From NCBI GenBank assembly GCA_029379215.1, contig JAQYWO010000005.1, positions 1 through 64,000 on the forward strand: a DNA stretch of 64,000 nucleotides. The letters run 5' to 3'. The first letter of the stretch is position 1. Each line of letters begins with the position of its first letter. The position numbers and the translations under genes were made by a program. This document shows positions 1-8,405 of the stretch, piece by piece. The stretch comes from Rhizonema sp. PD37. GTDB taxonomy: Bacteria; Cyanobacteriota; Cyanobacteriia; Cyanobacteriales; Nostocaceae. Below the pieces are notes generated by a model, which saw only the letters and a program-made list of their open reading frames with translations, searched no databases and had not been told where the DNA came from.

Positions 1-479
1 AAGAATTAAAAACAAGGGTAATGCTGCTATTGCAAATTAAATGTGGAACAGCTTACCAACACGAAAAATTATCAGATGCCTTGCGTGATTGCTTTTATAA
101 CTCCACCAAGATTTGAACAACTTGTAACATATCGGTTTATTTTTTGTTAATAAAGCACTAGAAATCCTTTTGGAAAATCGTAGAAAATCTCCTATCTTAA
201 CCATAGAGTTTTTTCAACCTTATGAGTATCTTGGCGAAAAAGTAGATCAATATAAATTTCGCCATAAGCCTTCTTAGAGATCGTTGACTATCGGGGAAGA
301 GCATCCAGTTGTATTTCGCGCATTTCTACCCTCTCCTTTTCCACAAGTTTTGCTACTTGACTGTTTTAGGGGTTTATCCAGACAGGTGCAAGATCTGAGT
401 TAACCCTCGAAGATCCCCCCAACCCCTCTTAAAAAGGAGGGCTTTATGAGTAACACCAATTCCCAATTCCTAATTACCC
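1..479. other. No supported gene; decayed frame and repeat
   Basis: I can support no gene here. An open frame with no start codon runs from about 128 to 277 on the plus strand and ends in ...DQYKFRHKPS; it could be the decayed 3' end of a gene, but I do not recognise it. At 424-441 a C-rich/G-rich hairpin (CCCCTCTT...AAGGAGGG) of a type common between cyanobacterial genes sits just past the end of the minus-strand GH3 gene and may serve as its terminator. Confidence 0.5.
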
Positions 480-2150
480 CTACAATTCAACCTCCTGTTC
501 CACAGGTAAGCCAGTGAGAAAATTCCGATCTTCGCTAATGTGAGGAAACTTCAACTGAGAATCTGGAATACCTTTTTGGAGTTGACGTTGGCGGATAATC
601 CCAAAGCTGCCAGAAGATAGAATCCGCAGGTGCGGAGGGGGGATGGTGTCTCGGCGACTGATTTCATAATGAGTGTTGACGAATTGGAGTTTGCGGTCAA
701 AACTAGTTAAGAAGGCTTGGGGGTTGTCAAGCGTATAGCCGGAAGTTAGCTCAATGTTCACCAAATAGCGGGCAGGAAAATCATTTTCGGATAAGGTAAT
801 GCAGAAATCTTCTAAGGGTAAGCTAAATTCCTGTTGCAGGGCTTGCATCACCTGAGTGACATGAAATTCGGTTGTCTTTTCGGTTGTCGAAGAAACAAAC
901 CCTCCTCGACGGTAGCGAAATACAATCAGAGGAGACGTTTCGTAAAAACCAACCACCTCAACGACATCACCAATATCGTAACGGTAAAAGCCACCGTAAT
1001 TAGTGATCAAAATTCGATAGCATTGTCCTACCTTAACTTCAGTTGCAAGTAAAGTTTTGGGATGCTCTGCCTCCCATTGATCTTCTGGGATAAACTCAAA
1101 AAAACTACTTTCGATCGCCAAGACGCTGCCATCTACGTTGACATCAGGGTAGATACTAAACATTCCTTCGGCTGATGAATAAACGGCACCAAATATGGGA
1201 GTATCGCCAAAATAGGCGGGAAATCGCTCAAAATAGAAATCTGACGTTCCCCCTCTTGCAGTAGCGACAAAGGAAAAATTTGGCCATGCGAGTTTAGGCG
1301 TCAGGCGTCCCTCCGATTTCCAGATTTCTCGCAATTGAGTTGCTCGTTTGGGTGTCGGTGACAACTGCTGCTGTAAAAGAACGCGAATTTCTGGTTCTAG
1401 TTTCAACCAAGGAGCGATTGTCCCTTGATCCAAATCCCGAATCAATTCTTCTGCATAGCGTTCTAAATAGTTGCACGTTCGCAGAATCAACATGGGAAAA
1501 TTGGCGATTGTGCCTCGCATTGATGTTTCCCGCAGGGCAAAGAGCAAACAAACATAGTGACGGGCTAAGCTATCGGCAGGTTGTAGAGTTTCGTAAGGAT
1601 GGGCAAAGAATTGTTTGTAAAGAGACTTATCCATCCGTAGCACACCCGTACTTGATGGGCCGTAATCTATACCCCCACTGGTACGTCCCCATATTTTTAC
1701 TGAGTTAGTTACCAGCAGTTTGCCGAACTGTCGTTTTTGCTTAGAAAGCGCTTCACTTAAAAAACCGATACCAGTAAGGGCAGCTCGTGCGGTAGTATTT
1801 TGCGATCGCCTAGTTGTTGGGATCATTTTCTTTTTTCCTGTCGATCCACTTGTCAGTGTCAGATAAACAACTGGATCTGCTGTCAGGATGTTCTTTTCCC
1901 CTTGGACAATGCGCTCTATATAGGGTTCATAGCTGCTGTAGGGTAGAATTGGAACTTGCTCTTGAAATTGCTCAATAGTTTTAATATCCCGCAACCCGTA
2001 TTTTTGACCAAGTTCGGTTTCTCGATGTGCCTGGAGAAGCGTGCGTAAGAACTTCTCTTGCACGGTATCGGTTTGACGGGTTTTTCTAATGAAATTTTCG
2101 ACGAGTAAGCCTCTAGCAGCAGTCGTTAAAAGTGAAACTAAGATTGCCAT
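480..2150 (-). CDS. GH3 auxin-responsive promoter family protein (adenylate-forming)
   Basis: This looks like a member of the GH3 family, whose plant members adenylate a carboxylic acid and join it to an amino acid through the ANL-type fold. The ATP-binding loop is clear (LTLTSGSTGKKKMIPTT), as are the family's GAVYSSAEGMF and ITNYGGFYRYDIGDVVEVVGF segments. About 556 residues is normal for the family. The frame is open up to 2186, but the first 12 residues are Cys-rich and unlike the family, so I start at the ATG at 2150. It diverges from the fatty-acid hydroxylase gene across a ~225-bp intergenic region. The substrate is unknown; bacterial GH3 proteins are poorly characterised. The neighbours suggest a fatty or hydroxy-fatty acid, which is inference only. 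Confidence 0.85.
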   Translation of the reverse strand: MAILVSLLTTAARGLLVENFIRKTRQTDTVQEKFLRTLLQAHRETELGQKYGLRDIKTIEQFQEQVPILPYSSYEPYIERIVQGEKNILTADPVVYLTLTSGSTGKKKMIPTTRRSQNTTARAALTGIGFLSEALSKQKRQFGKLLVTNSVKIWGRTSGGIDYGPSSTGVLRMDKSLYKQFFAHPYETLQPADSLARHYVCLLFALRETSMRGTIANFPMLILRTCNYLERYAEELIRDLDQGTIAPWLKLEPEIRVLLQQQLSPTPKRATQLREIWKSEGRLTPKLAWPNFSFVATARGGTSDFYFERFPAYFGDTPIFGAVYSSAEGMFSIYPDVNVDGSVLAIESSFFEFIPEDQWEAEHPKTLLATEVKVGQCYRILITNYGGFYRYDIGDVVEVVGFYETSPLIVFRYRRGGFVSSTTEKTTEFHVTQVMQALQQEFSLPLEDFCITLSENDFPARYLVNIELTSGYTLDNPQAFLTSFDRKLQFVNTHYEISRRDTIPPPHLRILSSGSFGIIRQRQLQKGIPDSQLKFPHISEDRNFLTGLPVEQEVEL

Positions 2151-2375
2151 TGATATTTTGCAAAAATGACAGCAAACCACTATCATCTTCTAAGAAGTTG
2201 ATAATACTTAAGTAAATTAGTCAAAAACTGCCCTGAATGTCAAAAAAAGTTGACAAACCACAAACAAAAAATCACAAAAAACAGTCATAACCTAAAGTCT
2301 TGTTTATTCCAACCGATTTTCCTAAGTCGTTGATTACATTTTATATTTCTTGAGAAACTACAAGGAAGAGAATGT

Positions 2376-2879
2376 GTGGTGCTGTTAACAAAGATATCCG
2401 TAGTAATAACCTGTTTCACTGGGGCGTTTGTCCTGGCGAGTTTAGTGGAATACTGGCTGCATCGCTTGATGCACGTCTCTGTACGAATTGGGGAACGCCA
2501 CCGAGATCATCACCGTCGCAATGAAGGTCAAGGTGTTCTGTGGGAGTTTCGGGACTACGTGAGAGGCAGCTTTCTGGTCATGGTTCTGATGTTTTTCCTC
2601 TCTTGGGAAGCTGGCTTTGGTTGGTTCCTGGGAGCGTTTGTTTACGCTGCCTTTTCTGCCTATGCTCATCAACTACAACACGAAAATCCTACTAAATGCT
2701 TCTGGATGAAGATGCCCGTTCACTACGTACATCATAAGTATGGTATGTGGCATCATAACTTTGGTCTAGCTGTAGACTGGTGGGATCACGTTTTTGGTAC
2801 GTACAAGCTTGTGGAATGGCTCACTGAAAAAGAACTACAGCAACCTGACCGAGGTTATTTACAACTTCGGTGGTGGTAA
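2376..2879 (+). CDS. Fatty-acid hydroxylase / sterol desaturase family protein
   Basis: A small integral-membrane di-iron oxygenase of the fatty-acid hydroxylase superfamily. All histidine boxes are present: H29xxxH33, H42xxH45H46, H98xxxH102 and H116xxH119H120, with H126H127 following. Two hydrophobic stretches (about residues 7-27 and 66-95) anchor it. At 167 residues it is the bare catalytic domain with no cytochrome b5. The start is a GTG with a strong Shine-Dalgarno AAGGAAGAG 5-6 bases upstream; the nearby ATG at 2372 is in another frame. The next gene begins 21 bases after the stop, so they are probably co-transcribed. Relatives include fatty-acid 2-hydroxylases and carotenoid hydroxylases. 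The short length and the Mpo1-like partner make a lipid 2-hydroxylase the more attractive reading, but the substrate cannot be told from sequence. Confidence 0.85.
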   Translation: MVLLTKISVVITCFTGAFVLASLVEYWLHRLMHVSVRIGERHRDHHRRNEGQGVLWEFRDYVRGSFLVMVLMFFLSWEAGFGWFLGAFVYAAFSAYAHQLQHENPTKCFWMKMPVHYVHHKYGMWHHNFGLAVDWWDHVFGTYKLVEWLTEKELQQPDRGYLQLRWW

Positions 2880-2900
2880 AACAGTACTCAGGACTTGATA

Positions 2901-3221
2901 ATGACTTTTAACTATTTCCATCAGGCAAAAGCCCATTTTATCGCCAGTCACCAGCACCCAATCAATCAGATTTTGCACCACATCACTAATATTGTGGCGA
3001 TCGCGGCTGTGGTATTTCTGTTCTACGACTGGCGATTGACACTAGTTTGCTTGGTACTCACTCAAGTGTTTGCTCTAGGAGGACACGCTGTTTTTGAGAA
3101 AAATGAACCCGCTTTTGTCAAGTATCCTGGCATTACCATTTTAGTTTCACTTTTTTGGTCTTTCGAGAACTTATTTGGTCTGCGCCAAGTCTGGACATAC
3201 TTTAAGCATAAAGTAGCATAA
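2901..3221 (+). CDS. Mpo1-like (DUF962) membrane protein
   Basis: A protein of about 106 residues resembling the DUF962/Mpo1 family. Yeast Mpo1 is an Fe(II)-dependent dioxygenase acting on 2-hydroxy fatty acids in alpha-oxidation. The N-terminal box HQHPINQILHH matches the family's HxxxNxxxH pattern. After a hydrophobic segment comes GGHAVFEKNEPAFVKYP, matching the family's GH-x-xxEKNxPA box. It starts most naturally at the ATG at 2901; a TTG two codons upstream is possible. It lies 21 bases after the hydroxylase gene and 32 before the amidohydrolase gene, all on the same strand. Dioxygenase activity is inferred from the family. The TN in place of the usual Gly after the second His makes it a divergent member. 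Confidence 0.65.
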   Translation: MTFNYFHQAKAHFIASHQHPINQILHHITNIVAIAAVVFLFYDWRLTLVCLVLTQVFALGGHAVFEKNEPAFVKYPGITILVSLFWSFENLFGLRQVWTYFKHKVA

Positions 3222-3253
3222 CGCTCTTCTCAAATTAGTGAATAGGAGAATTC

Positions 3254-4648
3254 ATGTATAAAGATTTACCAGTTATAGATGCAGATGCTCACAAGCTAGA
3301 AAATCCCTTGGTACTGAGGGATTATTTGGAGCCAGAGTATCGCGATCGCATTGGTCTTGTGATTGATAGTCTGGGTGACCAACGAGCAAGAATTGTAGAC
3401 TACAATCCAGCAACTGGGAAGAACGATTTTGGGCGGATGTTTCCTCAACCCCAAGGATTGGGTAAAGGTGGCTTTCGTAACCTGCATCCAGACACAACCT
3501 TGGGTGCCATGTTCAATAAAGTCCGAATTGAACACATGGACTCCGAAGGCGTAGATGTGCAGGTAATATTCGGCACATTTAACTTGATCTTCTCCAGCCT
3601 GATAGATAAAGACTTAGCGATCGCACTGTGTCGTGCCTATAACAGCTATATCGCTGAAGACTGCCGGGGATACGATAATCGCCTCAAACCTATTGGAGTT
3701 TTACCCCTACAAGATGTTAATGCTGCGGTTGCTGAAATGCACCGTTGTATAAACGAACTAGGCATGATTGGCGTCGCCGTGGCTCCAAATATGCCGATTC
3801 CCCATCCTAAAGCACCAGACGCTTTTCCAGAAATTCGGATGTGCAAGACAGTTAGCCATCCTGACTTTGCTCCGTTGCTCCAAGCTGCGGTAGACCTAGA
3901 TATCGCCCTTGGCATTCATGGCGGTCCGGGTTCTTACATGGTTGGTGGTATTTCAGATTACACGGAAACTTTTATTCTCACTCATATCTTCGTGCAGCGA
4001 AACCAGCAACAGTTGGCTTTAGCACGCATGGTGTTTGATGGAGCCTTCGAGCGCTTTCCCACACTTCGAGTTGGATTTTTAGAAGGTGGTTGTGGTTGGG
4101 TACCGGATCTTGCCCATGCCTTTCATGAACATTGGGAAAAACGCATCCGTGATTTTGACCCCAAACGTCCCTACCGTCCCTCTTTAATGGAATTCACCAA
4201 GCTGATGATTCAAGAAAGAGGAACTCACAACAACATTAACCTGATTGGTCAGGCAAAAAATCTTTTCGATCTGTTGTGGAATGTGCAACACGATCCGATG
4301 AAGATTGAAGATACCAGCTTATACGAACACTACGACCTCCGCCACCGAGATCCATTAGAGTATTTTGAAAGGGGTCAGATTTTTACCTCTTTTGAATCAG
4401 ACGATCCAGGTCCTGCCTATCTTCACATTGCTATGGGTGAAGCAGGTAAGCGCTTAGCTTGCTTCTCTGGTGATTACGGACATTGGGATGGTGTTCTCCA
4501 TAACTGCGTCCAAGATGCAGCTACAGTGGCTGATTATGATCGCGAGCATTTAAAACTGCTACTGGGCGGTAATGCTTTATCACTTTACGGCGATCGCCTG
4601 CGACAATCTCTACCTACTCATTTGTTAACTCAAACCTCAAGTAAGTAG
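3254..4648 (+). CDS. Amidohydrolase-family (amidohydrolase 2) metal-dependent hydrolase
   Basis: A TIM-barrel metalloenzyme of the amidohydrolase-2/ACMSD-like group, whose members hydrolyse or decarboxylate small carboxylated substrates. The N-terminal metal motif DADAH is at residues 9-13. GIHGG in the middle, FLEGGCGWVPDLAHAFHEHW, and C-terminal FSGDYGHWDG carry the expected later metal and catalytic residues. 464 residues is long for the family but seen in cyanobacterial members. A clear Shine-Dalgarno (AGGAG, about 3244) precedes the ATG. It is the last gene of the short plus-strand run starting with the fatty-acid hydroxylase. Substrate unknown; a decarboxylase or hydrolase role in a lipid pathway would be speculation. 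Confidence 0.8.
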   Translation: MYKDLPVIDADAHKLENPLVLRDYLEPEYRDRIGLVIDSLGDQRARIVDYNPATGKNDFGRMFPQPQGLGKGGFRNLHPDTTLGAMFNKVRIEHMDSEGVDVQVIFGTFNLIFSSLIDKDLAIALCRAYNSYIAEDCRGYDNRLKPIGVLPLQDVNAAVAEMHRCINELGMIGVAVAPNMPIPHPKAPDAFPEIRMCKTVSHPDFAPLLQAAVDLDIALGIHGGPGSYMVGGISDYTETFILTHIFVQRNQQQLALARMVFDGAFERFPTLRVGFLEGGCGWVPDLAHAFHEHWEKRIRDFDPKRPYRPSLMEFTKLMIQERGTHNNINLIGQAKNLFDLLWNVQHDPMKIEDTSLYEHYDLRHRDPLEYFERGQIFTSFESDDPGPAYLHIAMGEAGKRLACFSGDYGHWDGVLHNCVQDAATVADYDREHLKLLLGGNALSLYGDRLRQSLPTHLLTQTSSK

Positions 4649-4830
4649 CTCGACATTAACTAGCATAATTGGTTATGATCGTCATCTATCATTTGTCATA
4701 TATTGGTGACAAATGGTCAATGGCGGTCATTTCCTTTCACGTACTTATTCAAGTCTGATACCAATTATCAGTTTTCAACTGACTGCTAATCGCTATTCCC
4801 AAACCGCAAGAAATGAATACCTAATTTAAT

Positions 4831-4860
4831 GAACCGCCAAGACGCCAAGAGCGCCAAGAA
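4831..4860. repeat. CGCCAAGA-type dispersed repeat
   Basis: Three near-tandem CGCCAAGA units (CCGCCAAG, ACGCCAAG, GCGCCAAG). The same motif recurs at 36771-36794 and, split by an insertion, at about 54684-54786. It lies in the ~270-bp gap between the amidohydrolase and radical SAM genes. Confidence 0.7.
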
Positions 4861-4951
4861 AGTCAAAAGAAAGTAGGTAATCTTACTCGAGCGCTGTGGG
4901 AGATAATCGCTCTTTATTTTGAGGATTGAAGGAAGAAAATTGACCAAAATA

Positions 4952-6538
4952 ATGCGAGTTTTACTTCTATATCCACTCTTTCCTAAATCCTTTTGGTCTT
5001 TTGATAAAGCGCTAGAACTGATTGGGCGGAAAGTTTCATTACCACCTCTGGGGATGATTACGGTTGCTGCTCTTCTGCCTCAGACATGGGAGTTCCGCTT
5101 GATAGACCGTAATGTTCAATTTGAAACCGAGGCTGATTGGGACTGGGCAGATTTAGTCATCGTCTCAGGGATGATTGTCCAGAAATTAGACATGTTGCAA
5201 CTCATCCGTCAAGCAAAGCAACGAGGCAAACTTGTTGCAGTGGGAGGTCCCTATGTGACTTCTGTTCCTGAGGCAGCAATAGATGCTGGGGTGGATTTTT
5301 TGGTTTTGGATGAAGGCGAAATTACCTTACCACTATTGGTTGAGGCGATACAAAGAGGCGAAACCTCAGGGACATTCAGCGCTAATGGTGAAAAGCCTGA
5401 TGTTACCAGCACACCGATTCCCAGATTTGATTTGTTAGATCTGTCAGCCTACAACGAGATGTCGGTGCAGTTTTCGCGGGGTTGCCCATTTCAGTGCGAG
5501 TTCTGCGACATTATTGTCCTTTACGGTCGCAAGCCACGGACGAAAACACCCGCACAGCTTCTGGCAGAGTTGCAGTTTCTCTATGACTTAGGCTGGCGGC
5601 GCTCAATTTTTGTTGTGGATGATAACTTCATCGGTAACAAGCGCAATGTCAAGTTACTGTTGCGCGAACTTGGTCCTTGGATGGCAGATCACGGTTATCC
5701 CTTCCGCTTAGCGACTGAAGCCTCGGTGGATTTGGCACAAGATACGGAACTGTTGGATTTGATGGTGGCTTCCAACTTTGGTAGTGTGTTTTTGGGTATT
5801 GAAACCCCAGATAAGGAAAGCTTGGCTTTGACGCAAAAGTTTCAAAATACGCGCCACTCTCTCGTAGAATCAGTGCAGATCATCAATCATGCGGGTTTGA
5901 GTGTGATGGCTGGTTTTATCCTGGGTTTTGATGGTGAGAAGCCAGGAGTCGGCGATCGCATTATTGAGTTTGTAGAAGCGACGGCTATTCCCAAAGCAAT
6001 GTTCGGTGTGCTACAGGCACTTCCCAATACGGCATTGTGGAAGCGACTCGAGAAGGAAAATCGTCTGCTGGAAGGAAGCGAAGAGACGCAAGGTCACCAG
6101 ATGACCTTAACCAACTTTATTCCCACCCGACCGGTGGAAGAACTTGCGCGTGAGTATGTGAGTTGTTTCTGGGAATTGTATGAACCACGCCGCTACCTTT
6201 CACGAGTTTATCGGCATTACATTGCGATGAAACCATCTCCTAACAAAGTTCCTTTCCGGATGCTGGAACTAATCGAGATCCAAGCAGTGCTGACTATCTG
6301 CTGGCGACAGGGAATCAAGCGTAACACGCGCTTCCAGTTTTGGCGTCAGTTGTTCTTAATCCTTCGGAAAAATCCTGGCGTGTTTGTTCCCTACCTCAGC
6401 AATTGCGCCTTAGTCGAACACTTTATCGATTATCGTCAAATTGTTCGTGATGAAATTGAAACAGAACTGACTAAGTTGTTGGCAAAAGAAGTCGCTCTGA
6501 AAACTCGGGAGCATCCTGTTTTGGTAAATACCCCTTAG
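4952..6538 (+). CDS. B12-binding-domain radical SAM protein
   Basis: A cobalamin-dependent radical SAM enzyme with an N-terminal B12-binding-like domain (about 1-150), then a radical SAM barrel with the 4Fe-4S ligands C178xxxC182xxC185 in SRGCPFQCEFCDI, then a C-terminal extension like DUF4070. The opening LLYPLFPKSFWSF and KVSLPPLGMITVAALLP are typical of the cyanobacterial paralogue group that includes the hopanoid C-2 methylase HpnP. Several functions occur in that group, so I do not assign hpnP. I use the ATG at 4952; a TTG at 4940 has a better-placed GGAAG and cannot be excluded. The gene stands alone, about 300 bases after the amidohydrolase gene. It probably catalyses a methylation or rearrangement of an unactivated carbon. 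Confidence 0.85.
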   Translation: MRVLLLYPLFPKSFWSFDKALELIGRKVSLPPLGMITVAALLPQTWEFRLIDRNVQFETEADWDWADLVIVSGMIVQKLDMLQLIRQAKQRGKLVAVGGPYVTSVPEAAIDAGVDFLVLDEGEITLPLLVEAIQRGETSGTFSANGEKPDVTSTPIPRFDLLDLSAYNEMSVQFSRGCPFQCEFCDIIVLYGRKPRTKTPAQLLAELQFLYDLGWRRSIFVVDDNFIGNKRNVKLLLRELGPWMADHGYPFRLATEASVDLAQDTELLDLMVASNFGSVFLGIETPDKESLALTQKFQNTRHSLVESVQIINHAGLSVMAGFILGFDGEKPGVGDRIIEFVEATAIPKAMFGVLQALPNTALWKRLEKENRLLEGSEETQGHQMTLTNFIPTRPVEELAREYVSCFWELYEPRRYLSRVYRHYIAMKPSPNKVPFRMLELIEIQAVLTICWRQGIKRNTRFQFWRQLFLILRKNPGVFVPYLSNCALVEHFIDYRQIVRDEIETELTKLLAKEVALKTREHPVLVNTP

Positions 6539-6591
6539 ACTGAAATTATTTGGTCACTCCTACATCACGAGTTTGAGCAATTGAAGTTGCT

Positions 6592-7239
6592 ATGGTACAA
6601 ATCGAGGTTCGGCAGATTCGAGTTCCACCAGGACAACGCGTGCAGTTAGAAAACATCAGTTGGATGGACTTTGAAGCAATTTTAGCAGAGCTAGGCGAAC
6701 GCCGAGCTACACGAATTGCTTACAGTGAGCGGATTTTAGAAATTATGGCTCCGTTGCCCGAACATGAAACTGCCAAGGTGTTCATAGGGGACTTTGTCAA
6801 AATTCTGCTTGATGAAATGAGCATTGAGTGGATTTCTTTGGGATCGACTACCTTCAAACAGCAACTGATGGCAGTGGGAATTGAACCCGACGATTGTTTT
6901 TACATTCAGAATTGTGCGCGCATGGTTGGGCGCGAACGGTTGGATCTGACTGTCGATCCTCCTCCAGATTTGGCTATTGAGGTAGATTTGACTTCTAGAA
7001 CCCAAATCAGTGCATATGAGGCGTTGAAAGTCCCAGAAGTCTGGTGTTATCACAGGGGAAATCTACAGATAAGCGTGTTGCAAGATGGCTTTTATGTAGA
7101 TAGTCTTGCAAGTCGAATCTTTCCAGATTTTCCTCTACTTGAAATCATTCCTCAATTCATCAAACGTGGTCAGATAGAGGTTATGAGTTCTGTCCGACGG
7201 GCATTTCAGCAGTGGGTTCGCTCCGCAATTGAAAGGTAA
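6592..7239 (+). CDS. Uma2 family endonuclease (DUF820)
   Basis: A PD-(D/E)XK-fold protein of the Uma2/DUF820 family, which is greatly expanded in cyanobacteria. The core is visible: EILDEMSIEW, ...GIEPDDCFYIQN, then PPPDLAIEVDLTSRTQ with the catalytic D and E, and YEALKVPEVWCYHRGNLQI. 215 residues is the usual size and the gene is intact. It contrasts with the broken Uma2 gene at 43567-44378. The cellular role of the family is not settled; nuclease activity is inferred from the fold. It may be carried by the radical SAM transcript 53 bases upstream. Confidence 0.85.
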   Translation: MVQIEVRQIRVPPGQRVQLENISWMDFEAILAELGERRATRIAYSERILEIMAPLPEHETAKVFIGDFVKILLDEMSIEWISLGSTTFKQQLMAVGIEPDDCFYIQNCARMVGRERLDLTVDPPPDLAIEVDLTSRTQISAYEALKVPEVWCYHRGNLQISVLQDGFYVDSLASRIFPDFPLLEIIPQFIKRGQIEVMSSVRRAFQQWVRSAIER

Positions 7240-7304
7240 TCCGTAATGTTGGGGATAAGACTTGATAATTTGGGACAGAGCCAGCTATTATAAATCACAG
7301 CGAG

Positions 7305-8216
7305 TTAAGACTGGCTCAATATCACTTGATCAATCATATCTAATATATCCGTGTCTACAGTCATATCAAACTTCCTGGCAAATAACTTTTCTGATTCTCT
7401 AATTTTCTCAAAATCATTTTTTTCTAAAATTTTTGGGTGAAGGGAATCATAGTTAGGCCACTCTAGATATGTCAAACGAGTGTTAATAATTTTTTCCTTA
7501 AAAGGTGAATTTGCAATTAGGATGTGGTAAAACAATTCATCTGGACAATAAGTGTAATTAAAACTATTAACAAACTTAGGGTTTTGTTTAACAAAATCAT
7601 TTATCCATTTTATGGATTCTCCTGTTAAGCACCAAAATGCGGAACCTCCATAAAGAGCAAAGCCTTCAGGAAATTCACGTCTTTTAGGTAAAAACGAAAT
7701 CAACAATGAATATAAGAAAGAGTTAATCCGAGATTTAAACTCACGCTTTCCAGGGATACAAAAATATTTATTTTTCCAATGAATATGCCAAGATTCTAAT
7801 CTTGTTAAACCTCCATTATACCAGAAACTGTAAGGTAGTGGGAAATACTGTATAAATTCTTTACCTTTATTCTCTTGGAAAAACTTCTTGATCTGTTCAT
7901 TTGACTTGATCAAATAGTCTTGACCCGAGAAGTATATGACATAATCGAAGTCAGTACCTGTTTCAACTATTGATTTTATTCCTTCAAGACTAGCTCTAAC
8001 AATATCAAAACTTCCCCATGCTAAATCGTATCTCTTGATGAAAGAAACATTTGGAAAATTCTTGAGTTGAGTCCGTACCTGATGATAAAACTTATCATCC
8101 GCTTTTTTATCTATATGTATAAAAAATGAAACATCATCTGTGTTTAGTCTATAAATAAGACGTAATAATTGTTCCGGATATTTATGTGCCAAAATTATAT
8201 ATGCTATTTTTATCAA
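7305..8216 (-). CDS. Core-2/I-branching-type glycosyltransferase (GT14-like)
   Basis: A 303-residue protein of the core-2/I-branching N-acetylglucosaminyltransferase (GT14) type. The start AYIILAHKYPEQLLRLIYRL and FFIHIDKKAD are family hallmarks. YVIYFSGQDYLIKS, then ALYGGSAFWCLTGESIKWI and CPDELFYHILI, follow in the family order. There is no signal peptide, so it is likely cytoplasmic and modifies a cell-surface glycan or glycolipid. The gene is clearly AT-richer than its neighbours, which may mean recent acquisition. It lies downstream of nadE with a ~190-bp gap and is probably independent of the NAD genes. Confidence 0.85.
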   Translation of the reverse strand: MIKIAYIILAHKYPEQLLRLIYRLNTDDVSFFIHIDKKADDKFYHQVRTQLKNFPNVSFIKRYDLAWGSFDIVRASLEGIKSIVETGTDFDYVIYFSGQDYLIKSNEQIKKFFQENKGKEFIQYFPLPYSFWYNGGLTRLESWHIHWKNKYFCIPGKREFKSRINSFLYSLLISFLPKRREFPEGFALYGGSAFWCLTGESIKWINDFVKQNPKFVNSFNYTYCPDELFYHILIANSPFKEKIINTRLTYLEWPNYDSLHPKILEKNDFEKIRESEKLFARKFDMTVDTDILDMIDQVILSQS

Positions 8217-8405
8217 AACTGCCTTCTTCGATAAATCTACTTTCCGTTTTTGTTGTGTAAAAGGATGTTTTTAACTTGTCAAAATTTTTCCCAACCGTAT
8301 TGCGTCACGATTGGGAAAAATGGTGAACAAACTAACGCTCGCAAGCAGAATTTACGACTTTAATGCTTACGTCTAATCCTCATAATCCCCCCTGCACGTA
8401 ATAAA

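Noticed and set aside
4952..6538. Assignment as hpnP (hopanoid 2-methylase)
   Set aside because: The sequence belongs to a group with several paralogues in cyanobacteria and no hopanoid gene is adjacent, so the specific name is not justified.
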